Part shown: piece by piece, positions 16,014 to 24,241 of the stretch
Layout: each line of letters starts with the position of its first letter
Numbering within the stretch: the stretch's first letter is position 1
Assembly (NCBI RefSeq): GCF_001189535.1
Contig: NZ_CP012070.1
Coordinates: forward strand, 496,001 to 560,000
Direction: 5' to 3'
Origin: Arsenicicoccus sp. oral taxon 190
GTDB lineage: Bacteria > Actinomycetota > Actinomycetes > Actinomycetales > Dermatophilaceae
DNA: 64,000 nucleotides
The notes under the pieces: generated by a model
What the model saw: the letters and a program-made list of their open reading frames with translations, nothing else
What the model was told of the DNA's origin: nothing
Database searches by the model: none
Translations under genes and position numbers: made by a program

Positions 16014-16868
16014 TCAGTCGCCGCAGGGGCGCGACACCGTGGGCACGACCTTCGGCGGCTCCGGCGGCACGACCGGGACCTGGTCGCGCGGCGTCAGCCC
16101 CTTCCACTTCATCCCGAGCAGGAGGTCGACGGAGGCGTCGGTCCGGTCGTCCAGCTGCAGCGTGGCGCCCGGGACGTGCTGCTGCACGAGCTTGGCGTTG
16201 AGCTCGCCGTTCTCGCCGTAGCGGATGACCGCGACGTCGGTGACCCAGGTCTTCTTCGGGTCCGCGGACACCCCGCCGCGGCGGAAGCCGCGCGCCGTCA
16301 TCTCGGCCATGGTGTTGGTGGCGAGGTTCTCGTAGTAGGTGGTGTTGTAGACGTTGAGCAGCACCTGGGAGGGCCGGGCCGGGGGCCGCGGCGGACGCGG
16401 CGCCAGCCCCGAGAAGTCGGTGCCCACCACGACGTCGACGCTGGTGTCCCAGCGGTCCGGCAGCTCCACCATGCGCGCACCGGGCACCTGCTGCTGGATG
16501 AGCAGTGCCTGGTCCAGCCCGCGCGGCCCGTAGCGGATCTCCCCGGCGGGGGTCACCGCCCGCAGCGCCTGGTCGTTGCCCAGCTGCCCGAGGCGGAAGC
16601 CGCGCTTGCCCAGCTCCTTGTGGATGGGACCGGCCGCGCCGTCCTTGCCGCTGGCGTTGAGCACGTTGGTGACGAAGGCGGTCCGGGCCGGCGCCGCGAC
16701 GACGGTCGGCGAGCAGACGGCCTTCGGCGGGCGGTCGAGCCACCCCATGCCGGCGGCGCTGCCCACGCCCGCGGTCCCGATGAGGACGGCCGGGAAGGTG
16801 ACGAACACGGTCACCCGGCGGCGCCGCCGACGACGCAGCGTGTCGGCCTCTGAGAGTGATGCAGGCAT
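16014..16868 (-). CDS. Membrane-anchored protein with two LytR_C domains
   Basis: 284 residues. After a short N-terminus comes a run of eight arginines and one transmembrane segment (about 24-45: VTVFVTFPAVLIGTAGVGSA), placing the rest outside the cell. Two similar domains follow, each with the LytR_C pattern of a beta strand ending in N-x-(S/T): VTNVLNASGKDGAAG and VLLNVYNTTYYENLA, then RGFR, IRYG and a VQQHVPGA-type end. LytR_C domains are usually attached to LytR-CpsA-Psr enzymes; here the domain is duplicated without the enzyme. Cell-envelope function is inferred. The start with GGGGGG upstream is preferred over longer frames. Confidence 0.75.
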   Translation of the reverse strand: MPASLSEADTLRRRRRRRVTVFVTFPAVLIGTAGVGSAAGMGWLDRPPKAVCSPTVVAAPARTAFVTNVLNASGKDGAAGPIHKELGKRGFRLGQLGNDQALRAVTPAGEIRYGPRGLDQALLIQQQVPGARMVELPDRWDTSVDVVVGTDFSGLAPRPPRPPARPSQVLLNVYNTTYYENLATNTMAEMTARGFRRGGVSADPKKTWVTDVAVIRYGENGELNAKLVQQHVPGATLQLDDRTDASVDLLLGMKWKGLTPRDQVPVVPPEPPKVVPTVSRPCGD

Positions 16869-17076
16869 GCCGTGAACCCCCCGGATTCGCTCGCGGCCCG
16901 ACATCACTCTCGGTGACGAAGCGGGCCTGTGGATTGACGCCAACGATGTGGCAGTACCAGTGTGAGACGCCCCCGCCGGTGGCACGCCGCGAGCGACCGC
17001 CGCGTGATCAACTCGTGTCCAAGTCGTCACCATCCGGCCGCCGGACCGCCCCCGGAGGCCCACCAGGGAGGTCCCC

Positions 17077-18039
17077 GTGAGCCAGCCGAGACCCGCCTTC
17101 GGGCGCCCGCTGCTCCCCGGTCAGCGCAGCGTCGTCCGCCTGCACGACGTCGTCACCGGCACCCGCCAGATCCTGCTGGAGAGCACGGAACTCGTGCTCG
17201 AGGCGCCCACCTTCACCCCCGACGGACGCCACCTGGTCCTCAACGCTGCCGGCCGGCTGCGGGTGCTCGAGCTGACCCCCGACCTGCGCGCCGCCGGGCC
17301 GCTGCGGGAGGTCGACACCGACCCCATCGCCCAGGTCAACAACGACCACCTCGTCAGCCCTGACGGGGCCAGCCACCTGCTCACCGCGGACGGCCGGGTC
17401 TACCGGGTGCCGTGGCACGGGGGCCGACCACGCTGCGTGACACCCGACCCGGGAGCCGAGCCCGTCCGCTACTACCTGCACGGGCAGAGCGGCGATGGCC
17501 GCACCCTCGCCCTGACGGTCCTCACCGGCCGGCTGGGCAGCGGCGACGTCATACGGACCAACGTCGCGCTCCTGACCGAGGGAGAGGTGACGGTGCTGAC
17601 CGACACCGAGGCCTGCGACGGTCCCGAGCTCGGCCCGGGCGGCCCCGGGGAGCCGCACGACGCCTGGCTGTGGTTCAACAGCGAGCTGCGGGCGCAGGTC
17701 CCGGGGCACTCGCAGATCTACCGCATGCGGCCCGACGGCACGCAGCTGCAGCAGATCACCTTCGACGAGCGGGTCAGCTGGTTCCCCCACCCCTCCCCCG
17801 ACGGGAGGTGGCTGCTCTCGCTCGCCTACGAGCCCGGCGTCGAGCAGCACCCGCCCAACCTCCCGGCGCAGCTGCGGCTGATCGACCTGTCCGACCCGCG
17901 CCTCGGCAGGCCGCAGCTGCCGGTGCGGGTGCTGGCCGACGTCTTCGGCGGCCAGGGAGCGACCAACGTCAACGGCTGGGCCCCCGACTCGCGCCACGTC
18001 GCGTATGTCGACTACCCGATGGGTAAGGGTCCGTCATGA
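17077..18039 (+). CDS. TolB-like beta-propeller (WD40-like) protein
   Basis: 320 residues from a GTG with GGGAGGT upstream. Repeats of the PD40 type are visible: PTFTPDGRHLVLNAAGRL, HLVSPDGASHLLTADGRVY, YRMRPDGTQLQQITFDER, PHPSPDGRWLLSLAYE and NGWAPDSRHVAYVDYP, five to six blades. No signal peptide, so it appears cytoplasmic. Related actinobacterial proteins carry no known activity; some are annotated as oligogalacturonate-lyase-like, but I see no evidence for that. It overlaps the next gene by 4 bases (ATGA), so the two are translationally coupled. A TTGACG upstream at 16933 with TACCAG 15 bases later may be its promoter. Confidence 0.7.
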   Translation: MSQPRPAFGRPLLPGQRSVVRLHDVVTGTRQILLESTELVLEAPTFTPDGRHLVLNAAGRLRVLELTPDLRAAGPLREVDTDPIAQVNNDHLVSPDGASHLLTADGRVYRVPWHGGRPRCVTPDPGAEPVRYYLHGQSGDGRTLALTVLTGRLGSGDVIRTNVALLTEGEVTVLTDTEACDGPELGPGGPGEPHDAWLWFNSELRAQVPGHSQIYRMRPDGTQLQQITFDERVSWFPHPSPDGRWLLSLAYEPGVEQHPPNLPAQLRLIDLSDPRLGRPQLPVRVLADVFGGQGATNVNGWAPDSRHVAYVDYPMGKGPS

Positions 18040-18503
18040 CCGATGACAAGAAGATCACCGTCCAGCGGACCATCGACGCCCCGGCCAAGGACATCTTCGA
18101 CGGCCTGACCCTGCCGTCCCGGCACGCCGAGATCGACGGGTCCGGCTTCGTGCGCAGCGACTCCAAGGCCGACCGGATCACCGGCACCGGCCAGGTCTTC
18201 ACGATGAACATGACCGGCGACCACATGGGCGGCGACTACCAGACCGACAACCACGTCACCGCCTACCTCGACCACAAGATGGTCGGCTGGCAGACCGCGC
18301 CGGCCGGCACCGAGCCCAAGGGCTGGGAGTGGCTGTGGGAGCTGGAGGCCCAGGGCGCCGACTCCACCCTGGTCACGCTCACCTACGACTGGAGCAAGGT
18401 CACCGACAAGGCGCTGCTGCAGAAGGTGTCCTTCCCGCTGGTCTCCAAGGAGCAGCTGGAGGACTCCCTCGATCGGCTGGCCGGCGCCGTCTCCGGCAGC
18501 TGA
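18036..18503 (+). CDS. SRPBCC/AHSA1-like protein
   Basis: 155 residues. It has the helix-grip pattern of the START/Bet v1 superfamily: VQRTIDAPAKDIFDGLTLP at the start (the usual I-x-A-P-x-x-V/I-F phrase), central strands with TGTGQVFTMNM, and WEWLWELEAQGADSTLVTLT near the C-terminal helix. Such proteins bind hydrophobic ligands or act as Hsp90-activator-like folds. It overlaps the upstream propeller gene by 4 bases and is followed by a very strong terminator hairpin. No specific ligand can be named. Confidence 0.8.
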   Translation: MTDDKKITVQRTIDAPAKDIFDGLTLPSRHAEIDGSGFVRSDSKADRITGTGQVFTMNMTGDHMGGDYQTDNHVTAYLDHKMVGWQTAPAGTEPKGWEWLWELEAQGADSTLVTLTYDWSKVTDKALLQKVSFPLVSKEQLEDSLDRLAGAVSGS

Positions 18504-18523
18504 CCGACCCTCCCCACGACGCC

Positions 18524-18560
18524 GTCGGGGCCGTCACCCTCACCGGGTGACGGCCCCGAC
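18524..18560. terminator. 16-bp perfect hairpin terminator
   Basis: GTCGGGGCCGTCACCC pairs perfectly with GGGTGACGGCCCCGAC around a 5-base loop. It sits 21 bases after the SRPBCC stop and before the convergent lipoprotein gene, so it can end transcripts from both sides. No T tract follows. Confidence 0.8.
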
Positions 18561-18596
18561 CGTGTGCGGGTGCCCGGGGATCGGGGGCCGAGCACG

Positions 18597-18652
18597 TCTG
18601 GTCGTCGTGGTCTGGTCGTCGTGGACTGGTCGTCGTGCTCTAGTCGTCGTGG
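18597..18652. repeat. Four 14-bp tandem repeats across a stop codon
   Basis: Four adjoining 14-base units: TCTGGTCGTCGTGG twice, then ACTGGTCGTCGTGC, then TCTAGTCGTCGTGG. The last unit contains, on the minus strand, the final His-Asp-Asp codons and the TAG stop (18640-18642) of the lipoprotein gene; the other three lie just beyond the stop. In those three the stop triplet reads CAG on the minus strand. The array looks like recent slippage or duplication of the gene's 3' end. Confidence 0.85.
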
Positions 18653-19116
18653 CTGACCACGCGCGTGACCTGGAAGGGCATCCCCTGCTGACAGGTCGTG
18701 GCGACCCCCCGGGCGTCACGGCCCTCGACGGTCACGTGGTCGCCCACCTTGAGGCCCCCGCCGAGCGGCTGCAGCACCTCCCGGCCGTCGGCGGACGTGA
18801 GCACCAGGCACCCGGCCTCGACCCCGGCGCTCACGGTGCCGGTGACCGTGCGCAGGGGGGCGGGCTTGCCGCTGTCGCTGACGTCGTGGCTGGGGACGAG
18901 GGGCGAGGTCATGGTGCCTCCAGGGGTGGTGGGCTGGGCCGGGCCGGTCGGCGACGCGCCCGGGCTGGTGGTGGCACTGGTGGCGGGACTCTGGCCGGCG
19001 GCGGTGCCGGGTGAGCTGGTCGTGGGCTGAGCGGGGCCGGTGCCCCCGCAGCCGGCGAGCGCGAGGGCCAGCAGGACCGAGCCCAGAGCGGCGGCGGTCG
19101 GGCGCGTGATGGTCAT
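18640..19116 (-). CDS. Secreted lipoprotein with an OB-fold-like C-terminal domain
   Basis: 158 residues. The signal peptide ends in the lipobox LALAGC, so Cys23 should be lipidated and the protein held on the outer face of the membrane. A Thr/Ser/Pro/Ala-rich spacer follows to about residue 75. The C-terminal part has RTVTGTVSAGVEAGCLVLTS, then GDHVTVEGRDA and TTCQQGMPFQVTRV, the pattern of small secreted domains of the DUF5818/OB type. Two cysteines in this part may form a disulfide. The start at 19116 is fixed by the signal peptide. Its last codons lie in the tandem repeat noted above. Function unknown. Confidence 0.78.
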   Translation of the reverse strand: MTITRPTAAALGSVLLALALAGCGGTGPAQPTTSSPGTAAGQSPATSATTSPGASPTGPAQPTTPGGTMTSPLVPSHDVSDSGKPAPLRTVTGTVSAGVEAGCLVLTSADGREVLQPLGGGLKVGDHVTVEGRDARGVATTCQQGMPFQVTRVVSHDD

Positions 19117-19153
19117 GCCCGTATGACGCGCCGCCGGCCCGCGGTGTTCCGGC

Positions 19154-19801
19154 TCACGCGGTGGGGCCGTCGGCCGCGACATCGCCCGGCTCCTCCCCGC
19201 CCACGGGCTCGTCCTCCCACAGCAGGCAGCGCCACCCCTGCTCCGGGTGGCCGTCGAGCATGACCACACCGGTGTTGCTGATGAGGCGGTCGGCGAGGAA
19301 CTCCCCGGTGAGGTTGTCGCAGCGCATCGCCGTCCAGAGCCGCAGGACGGCGCCGTGGCTCACCACGACCGCGCACTCGGCACCCGACGCGGCCACCTGC
19401 TCGATGGCGGCGTCGAACCGCGCGAGGACGTCGTGGCCGGTCTCGGCGCCGGGCATCCCCGCGTCGAGCTCGCCGCGGGCCCAGGCGAAGAGGACGTCGA
19501 GGTAGGTGCGGATGGCCAGCCGGTCGCCGCGCATCTCGACGTCGCCGGCGCTGATCTCCCGCAGCCCCCCGACCTCGGTCGGCTCGAGGGACAGGGCGGC
19601 CGCCAGCGGGGCCGCGGTCTGGTGGGTCCGCACCAGGTCGGAGACGTAGATGGCGTCGATCGGGTGGTCGGCGAGCGCCTCGACGACGGCGGCCGCCTGC
19701 TCGTGGCCGCGCTCGGTGAGGTCGGCCCCGGGGACCGCGGTGTCGAGGAGGCCGTCGACGTTGGACGTGGTCTGACCGTGTCGCAGCAGGATGAGGCGCA
19801 T
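19154..19801 (-). CDS. Histidine phosphatase family protein (phosphoglycerate-mutase-like)
   Basis: 215 residues starting MRLILLRHGQTTSNVDG; the histidine of RHGQT is the phosphorylated residue. The second catalytic histidine is in VVVSHGAVLRLW, and DLTERGHEQA, SDLVRTHQTA and EISAGDVEMRG are further family landmarks. Members dephosphorylate small phosphoesters or cobalamin precursors, and the exact substrate is not visible. An acidic tail of about 20 residues extends beyond the domain. It follows the XRE-TPR gene on the same strand with a 29-base gap, so the two are probably co-transcribed. Confidence 0.85.
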   Translation of the reverse strand: MRLILLRHGQTTSNVDGLLDTAVPGADLTERGHEQAAAVVEALADHPIDAIYVSDLVRTHQTAAPLAAALSLEPTEVGGLREISAGDVEMRGDRLAIRTYLDVLFAWARGELDAGMPGAETGHDVLARFDAAIEQVAASGAECAVVVSHGAVLRLWTAMRCDNLTGEFLADRLISNTGVVMLDGHPEQGWRCLLWEDEPVGGEEPGDVAADGPTA

Positions 19802-19830
19802 GACCTGCACGCTAGCGCCTCGCGTAGGCC

Positions 19831-21072
19831 TCAGGCGCGCGTGACCTCGTCGTGCAGCTGCCACGCTTGGCGGGCTGCCGGCTCGTCGCCCTCCAGGGTG
19901 AGCTGGCGGGCCGCGGCCAGCGCATCCGTCGTCGCCTCGTCGCGGTGGCCGGCCGCGGCGTGCGCCTCCGCCCGGGCCAGCCGTAGCCGCCCCTCGGCGA
20001 GGTCGGTCAGGTCGGTCAGCCGGAAGGCGTCGTCGAGCACGGTCACGGCCTGCTCGGCGCGATCGCTCTGGACGTGCCACTGCGCCTCGGTGCGGGCCAG
20101 GTCGGCGAGCTCCTCGGTGGTGCCGAGCCGCGCGAGGTGCTGGCGGCCGACGGCGAAGAGCTCGACCAGGTCCTCGTCGACGTGGTGGCGCACGCGCTGC
20201 AGCACCGTCGCCGACAGGAACCTCGCCCAGTTGCGGTGGTCGACGTCGGGGTTGAGCTGCTCGGACGCGCGCCGGTGCCAGGCCAGGCCGGCGTCCGTGT
20301 CGCCGGCGTTGAAGGCCTCGTTGCCGATGGTCCAGGCCACCAGACCGGCGAGGTGGCACGGTCCCAGCCGGTGGTGCAGCGTCTCCAGCTCGGCGACCAG
20401 GCCGTCGGCCGGCATGGTGCGGGTCGCGAGCGCCGCGATGACGGCCTCGGCCCGCAGCCCCGGGTCGCCGAGGTCCTGGGTGGCGGCCAGGGCCGCGTGC
20501 GCGTGGTGGGTGGCGGCGGTGCGGTCGACGGCCCGCCGGTGGGTGCGGCTGGCGGTGGTGTGGGCCTCCGCGAGGAGCGAGGGATGGGACTGCACCCACG
20601 GGTGGGTGGTCAGCGCGGTGGCGGTGCGGGCGGCTGCGGCATACGCCCCCATGCTCACCAGGGCCCGGACCTCGGCGAGCGACATCGCCCACCAGACCTC
20701 CGGGCGGTCCTGCCGCAGCGCCAGGTCGGCGGTCTGACGTGCCAGCGCGGCGACGTCCGCGTCGTCGGAGGTGGACCGCGCCCGCGTCACCCCCGACACG
20801 AGGGCGGCGAGGTCCGCGGTAGACACGACCGTCGCATGCTCCTCGTGCCGCGGTCGCCCCCAGTCGCCGCCGGCGAGGTAGCCGCGGGGCAGGTCCAACC
20901 GCCGCTCGAAGGTCGCCGTGACCCGAGCGCTCGGCTCCCGGCGGCCGGCCTCCAGGTGGGAGACATAGCTCACCGTGAACTCGTCACCGCCCAGGTCCGC
21001 CTGCGAGAGCCCTGCCTCCAGGCGAGCCTGGCGCAGTCGCGCGGCGAAGCTCATGTCCTCACTCTCGACCAT
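19831..21072 (-). CDS. XRE-family regulator with TPR-like C-terminal region
   Basis: 413 residues from the ATG at 21070-21072, chosen for the GGGGGGAG ribosome site; a second ATG 6 codons later is possible. The N-terminal HTH_3 domain (about 8-65) reads LRQARLEAGLSQADLGGDEF then VSYVSHLEAGRREPSA. The rest is helical with repeated Ala/Leu/Glu patterns typical of TPR-type ligand or peptide sensors in actinobacterial regulators. Just upstream lies a perfect palindrome that probably is its own operator. The histidine phosphatase gene follows. Targets and signal are unknown. Confidence 0.82.
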   Translation of the reverse strand: MVESEDMSFAARLRQARLEAGLSQADLGGDEFTVSYVSHLEAGRREPSARVTATFERRLDLPRGYLAGGDWGRPRHEEHATVVSTADLAALVSGVTRARSTSDDADVAALARQTADLALRQDRPEVWWAMSLAEVRALVSMGAYAAAARTATALTTHPWVQSHPSLLAEAHTTASRTHRRAVDRTAATHHAHAALAATQDLGDPGLRAEAVIAALATRTMPADGLVAELETLHHRLGPCHLAGLVAWTIGNEAFNAGDTDAGLAWHRRASEQLNPDVDHRNWARFLSATVLQRVRHHVDEDLVELFAVGRQHLARLGTTEELADLARTEAQWHVQSDRAEQAVTVLDDAFRLTDLTDLAEGRLRLARAEAHAAAGHRDEATTDALAAARQLTLEGDEPAARQAWQLHDEVTRA

Positions 21073-21111
21073 CACGGCTCCCCCCGCCACATCGACGCAC
21101 CGAGACCATTG

Positions 21112-21128
21112 TGTCAACCTAGTTGACA
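21112..21128. promoter_or_regulatory. Palindromic operator upstream of the XRE-TPR gene
   Basis: TGTCAAC-CTA-GTTGACA is a perfect 7-3-7 palindrome, 40 bases upstream of the XRE-TPR start and within an A/T-richer island that also holds TTGATATCA. On the minus strand TTGATA (21138-21133) could be a -35 box, which would place the palindrome inside the promoter and suggest autorepression. Not tested. Confidence 0.6.
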
Positions 21129-21304
21129 GTGATATCAAGTGTAGTGCCCGCGTGTCGGTTCGTTGAGGGGCGAGCAGGCACGCGTGGCTTCTCTCAGGGG
21201 CCCGCCCGGCCCCGTGCCCGCAGGGGAGCACGGGACCGGGCGGGCCGTCTCCGCGTCGTGGACCGCGTCGTGGGCCGCCCTGCGCTCGTGCGATCCTGGG
21301 CATC

Positions 21305-22015
21305 ATGCCCAGTCTCACCCCCGCCACCCGGATGGGTCTGTCGATCGCGGCCGCGACCGGGCTTTATGGGCTCTCCTTCGGCGCCCTCGGCGTCGGCGCG
21401 GGGCTGGACGTGTGGCAGACCTGCCTGCTGTCGCTGCTGATGTTCACCGGGGGCTCGCAGTTCGGCTTCATCGGGGTCGTGGGAGCCGGCGGCGCCCCCG
21501 TGACGGCGTTGTCGACGGCCGCCCTGCTCGGGATCCGCAACGCGCTCTACGGCATACAGATGAACGCCCTGCTGCGGCCCTCCTGGCCGCTGCGCCCGCT
21601 GCAGGCCCAGGTGACCATCGACGAGTCCACGGCCACGGCCGTGGCGCAGGAGACGCCCGAGGAGGAGCGCCGGGGCTTCTGGACCGCGGGGGTCGGGATC
21701 TACCTGCTGTGGAACCTCTTCACCCTCGCCGGAGCGTTGCTCGGCGACGCCATCGGCGACCCCAAGACCTACGGGCTCGACGGCGCCGCCGTGGCCGGCT
21801 TCCTGGGGCTGCTCTGGCCCCGCCTGCGCCGCCGCGAGGGGCAGGCGGTGGCCGTCGTGTGCGCGCTGGCGACGGTCCTGGTCACCCCGAGCCTGCCGAG
21901 CGGCATCCCGATCATCGTCGCCGCCGTCGTGGCGCTGCTGCTGGCCCTGGTGCGGCGCCCGCCGCGCCCCGGCCACCCGTCCCCGGACCCCGAGTCGGCA
22001 GGAGGCCCGGCATGA
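21305..22015 (+). CDS. azlC: AzlC-family branched-chain amino-acid exporter, large subunit
   Basis: 236 residues with about 6-7 membrane helices. The family phrases GLSIAAATGLYGLSFGALGV, LMFTGGSQFGFIGV and TAALLGIRNALYGI match AzlC/YgaZ, which with a small AzlD/YgaH partner exports branched-chain amino acids or methionine. The AzlD gene overlaps its stop by 4 bases. A GATCCT lies 7 bases before the ATG with no clear ribosome site, so the transcript may be leaderless. An Ile codon ATA inside GGCATAC occurs at residue 84. Confidence 0.88.
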   Translation: MPSLTPATRMGLSIAAATGLYGLSFGALGVGAGLDVWQTCLLSLLMFTGGSQFGFIGVVGAGGAPVTALSTAALLGIRNALYGIQMNALLRPSWPLRPLQAQVTIDESTATAVAQETPEEERRGFWTAGVGIYLLWNLFTLAGALLGDAIGDPKTYGLDGAAVAGFLGLLWPRLRRREGQAVAVVCALATVLVTPSLPSGIPIIVAAVVALLLALVRRPPRPGHPSPDPESAGGPA

Positions 22016-22323
22016 CCCTGACCAGCGCGATCCTGCTCGCAGCCCTCGTCTGCTACCTGACCAAGCTGTCCGGCTACCTCGTGCCGAGCCACCACCTCGA
22101 GCACCCGCTGGTGGCGCGGGTCTCATCCACCATGACGGTCGGGCTGCTGGCCGCGCTCGTGGCCGCCAACGCCTTCGTGACCGGCCGCACCGTGGTGGTC
22201 GACGCCCGCCTCGGCTCCCTGGTCGTCGCCGGCATCGCGCTGCTGCTCCGGCTCCCCTTCATCGTCGTCGTGGTGCTCGGCGCCCTCGCGGCCGCGCTGC
22301 TGCGCCTCCTCGGGCTGGGGTGA
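22012..22323 (+). CDS. azlD: AzlD-family branched-chain amino-acid exporter, small subunit
   Basis: 103 residues with four predicted membrane helices; CYLTKLSGYLVPSHHLEHP is a typical AzlD N-terminal loop. The ATG overlaps the azlC stop (ATGA), indicating translational coupling and a joint transporter. Length and order (C then D) are as expected for the family. Confidence 0.85.
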   Translation: MTLTSAILLAALVCYLTKLSGYLVPSHHLEHPLVARVSSTMTVGLLAALVAANAFVTGRTVVVDARLGSLVVAGIALLLRLPFIVVVVLGALAAALLRLLGLG

Positions 22324-22330
22324 GCTGCCG

Positions 22331-23557
22331 GTGACGTCGTTCAGCGACACCTACGGGTCGCTCTTCCGGGTGCCGGGGGCGCGCAGGTTCATGCTGTCGG
22401 GCTACCTCGCCCGCTTCGGCGGCGCCATGATGGGGGTCAGCATCATCGCGATGCTCTCGGCCCGACGCGGGTCCTACGGCCTCGCGGGGGCGATCTCGGC
22501 GGTGGGTCTCATCGGTATGGCGCTCGCCGGCCCCTTGATCGGTCGCCTCATCGACCGCCGTGGCCAGCGACGCGTGGCGCTGCCCCTGGCCCTGGTCTCC
22601 GTCGCGGTGCTGAGCGGCCTGCTGGTGGCGACCTGGCGCGGCGCCCCCGCCTGGCTGCTGGTCGTCGGGGCGCTCGGCAACGCCGTGATGCCGCAGGTCG
22701 GCACCCTCGTCCGGTCCCGCTGGGCGCACCTGCTCGCGGGTGACCCACGGGCCCTGCACACCGCCAACTCCTTCGAGCAGGTGGCCGAGGAGTCCTGCTT
22801 CATGCTCGGCCCGGCCCTCGGCGGCGCGCTCGCCACGATGGTCTTCCCCGAGGCCGGTCTGCTGCTCGCCGTCACGCTGTATGCCGTCGGCACCGTCGGC
22901 CTCACCCTGCAGACCGCCACGGAGCCGCCGGTCCACGAGGCCGGGGAGCACCACACCGGGCGCGCCTGGCGGGCGCCGGGTCTGCTCGTGCTCGCCGTCA
23001 CGCTGGCCCTGACCGGCGCGATCTTCGGGTCCATGGACGTCGTCGCGCTGGCCTTCGCCGAGGAGCACCACGCCAAGGAGCTCGGCGGTGTGGCGCTCGG
23101 CTGCTTCGCCGGCGGGTCCCTGGTCGGGGCGCTGCTCTACGGCGCGATCCCGGTCACCGGCGCCATCGCCCGTCGGCTGCGGTGGGGCACCCTCGCGATG
23201 TTCCTGCTGCTGCTGCCGGTGCTGGCCGTGGACCACGTGTGGACCTTCGCCGCCGTCGTGCTGGTCGCCGGGTCCGCCATCGCCCCCACCCTCATCACCT
23301 CGACGATGCTGGCCCAGCGGCTGGTCCCGCCGTCGCAGATCAACGAGGGCATGACGATCGTGATGACCGGGATGCTGCTCGGCGTCTCCTCCGGGTCCTT
23401 CCTCGGCGGCGCGGCGGTCGAGGCGTGGGGCGCCTCGGAGGCCTTCGCCGTGCCGGTCGGGGCCGGTGCCGTCGCCTTCGGCCTGGCGCTGGTCTTCGGC
23501 GGGCGCGTCATACGGGGTGAGCAGCGCGCCCTGGAGCGGTGGGCCGCCCCGGCCTGA
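22331..23557 (+). CDS. Major facilitator superfamily transporter
   Basis: 408 residues with 12 predicted helices. The loop between helices 2 and 3 reads GPLIGRLIDRRGQRR, the MFS G-x-L-x-D-R-x-G-R-R phrase. A long loop near the middle contains HEAGEHHTGR. The start is a GTG 7 bases after the azlD stop, so it likely belongs to the same transcript. The substrate cannot be read from sequence. The final Val-Ile-Arg uses the very rare ATA codon in GTCATAC (23510-23512). Confidence 0.8.
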   Translation: MTSFSDTYGSLFRVPGARRFMLSGYLARFGGAMMGVSIIAMLSARRGSYGLAGAISAVGLIGMALAGPLIGRLIDRRGQRRVALPLALVSVAVLSGLLVATWRGAPAWLLVVGALGNAVMPQVGTLVRSRWAHLLAGDPRALHTANSFEQVAEESCFMLGPALGGALATMVFPEAGLLLAVTLYAVGTVGLTLQTATEPPVHEAGEHHTGRAWRAPGLLVLAVTLALTGAIFGSMDVVALAFAEEHHAKELGGVALGCFAGGSLVGALLYGAIPVTGAIARRLRWGTLAMFLLLLPVLAVDHVWTFAAVVLVAGSAIAPTLITSTMLAQRLVPPSQINEGMTIVMTGMLLGVSSGSFLGGAAVEAWGASEAFAVPVGAGAVAFGLALVFGGRVIRGEQRALERWAAPA

Positions 23558-23601
23558 CTCGCTGGCCCGCCTGACTCGCCTGGCCCCGGTGAGCCGGACG
23601 C

Positions 23602-24237
23602 TCAGTCCAGCCGCGACTCGTGGAACTTCTCCTCGAGGAACCGGCCCTGGTCGACCAGGGTCTGCGCGTCCCCCGCGTAGATGGCGCTCTGCACCGTGCC
23701 CAGCCGCTGCTCGAGCACCTGCATCTGGTGCACCAGCTCCTGGGCCGGGGTTCGGCCGTCCGCCAGGGTGGTCTCGCGGGCGTAGGACGAGGGGAGGTTG
23801 AGGTAGGCCTGCAGCGACGTCGGCAGGTAGTCCCGGATGGTGCGGTCCACGACGTGCAGGTCGTCCGGGGAGGTCGCCAGCTGCTCCGCCCGCTGCAGGA
23901 TGTCCCGCAGCACCGCGACCACGCGGTGGAAGGCCAGATAGCCCTCCTCCGGGAGCCGGTTGGACACCTTGTCGGTCTGGTCGACGAGCCGCTGCAGCTC
24001 GGTGCGCAGCTCCATGATCAGCTGCTGGGTGCCCTGGGTGCCGGTGACCAGCCCGCGCCGTCGCCGGACCCCCGGGGCGACGGCGGCGCCGACGGCATAC
24101 GCCCCCACCACGGCGGCGGGCCACCAGCCACCCGCGAGATCGGTGGGCACCGTGACGGCCGCCGCGCCGAGCCCGAGGACCGATCCGACGATGTTCTTGG
24201 TGGACGCGAGATAGCGCGTCACAGGGTTGCCAGCCAC
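23602..24237 (-). CDS. Small membrane protein paired with TelA (XpaC-like)
   Basis: 211 residues. Two hydrophobic segments (about 14-30 and 36-55) at the N-terminus are followed by a basic patch (RRRRG) and about 150 residues of predicted helix with many Leu, Gln and Glu, including RTELQRLVDQTDKVSNRLPE. This architecture and position, 4 bases downstream of a TelA-family gene, match the XpaC-like partner seen with TelA in several Gram-positives. No enzyme motif is visible. It is probably inner-membrane bound with its helical part in the cytoplasm. Partner assignment is inference. Confidence 0.6.
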   Translation of the reverse strand: MAGNPVTRYLASTKNIVGSVLGLGAAAVTVPTDLAGGWWPAAVVGAYAVGAAVAPGVRRRRGLVTGTQGTQQLIMELRTELQRLVDQTDKVSNRLPEEGYLAFHRVVAVLRDILQRAEQLATSPDDLHVVDRTIRDYLPTSLQAYLNLPSSYARETTLADGRTPAQELVHQMQVLEQRLGTVQSAIYAGDAQTLVDQGRFLEEKFHESRLD

Positions 24238-24241
24238 GAGG

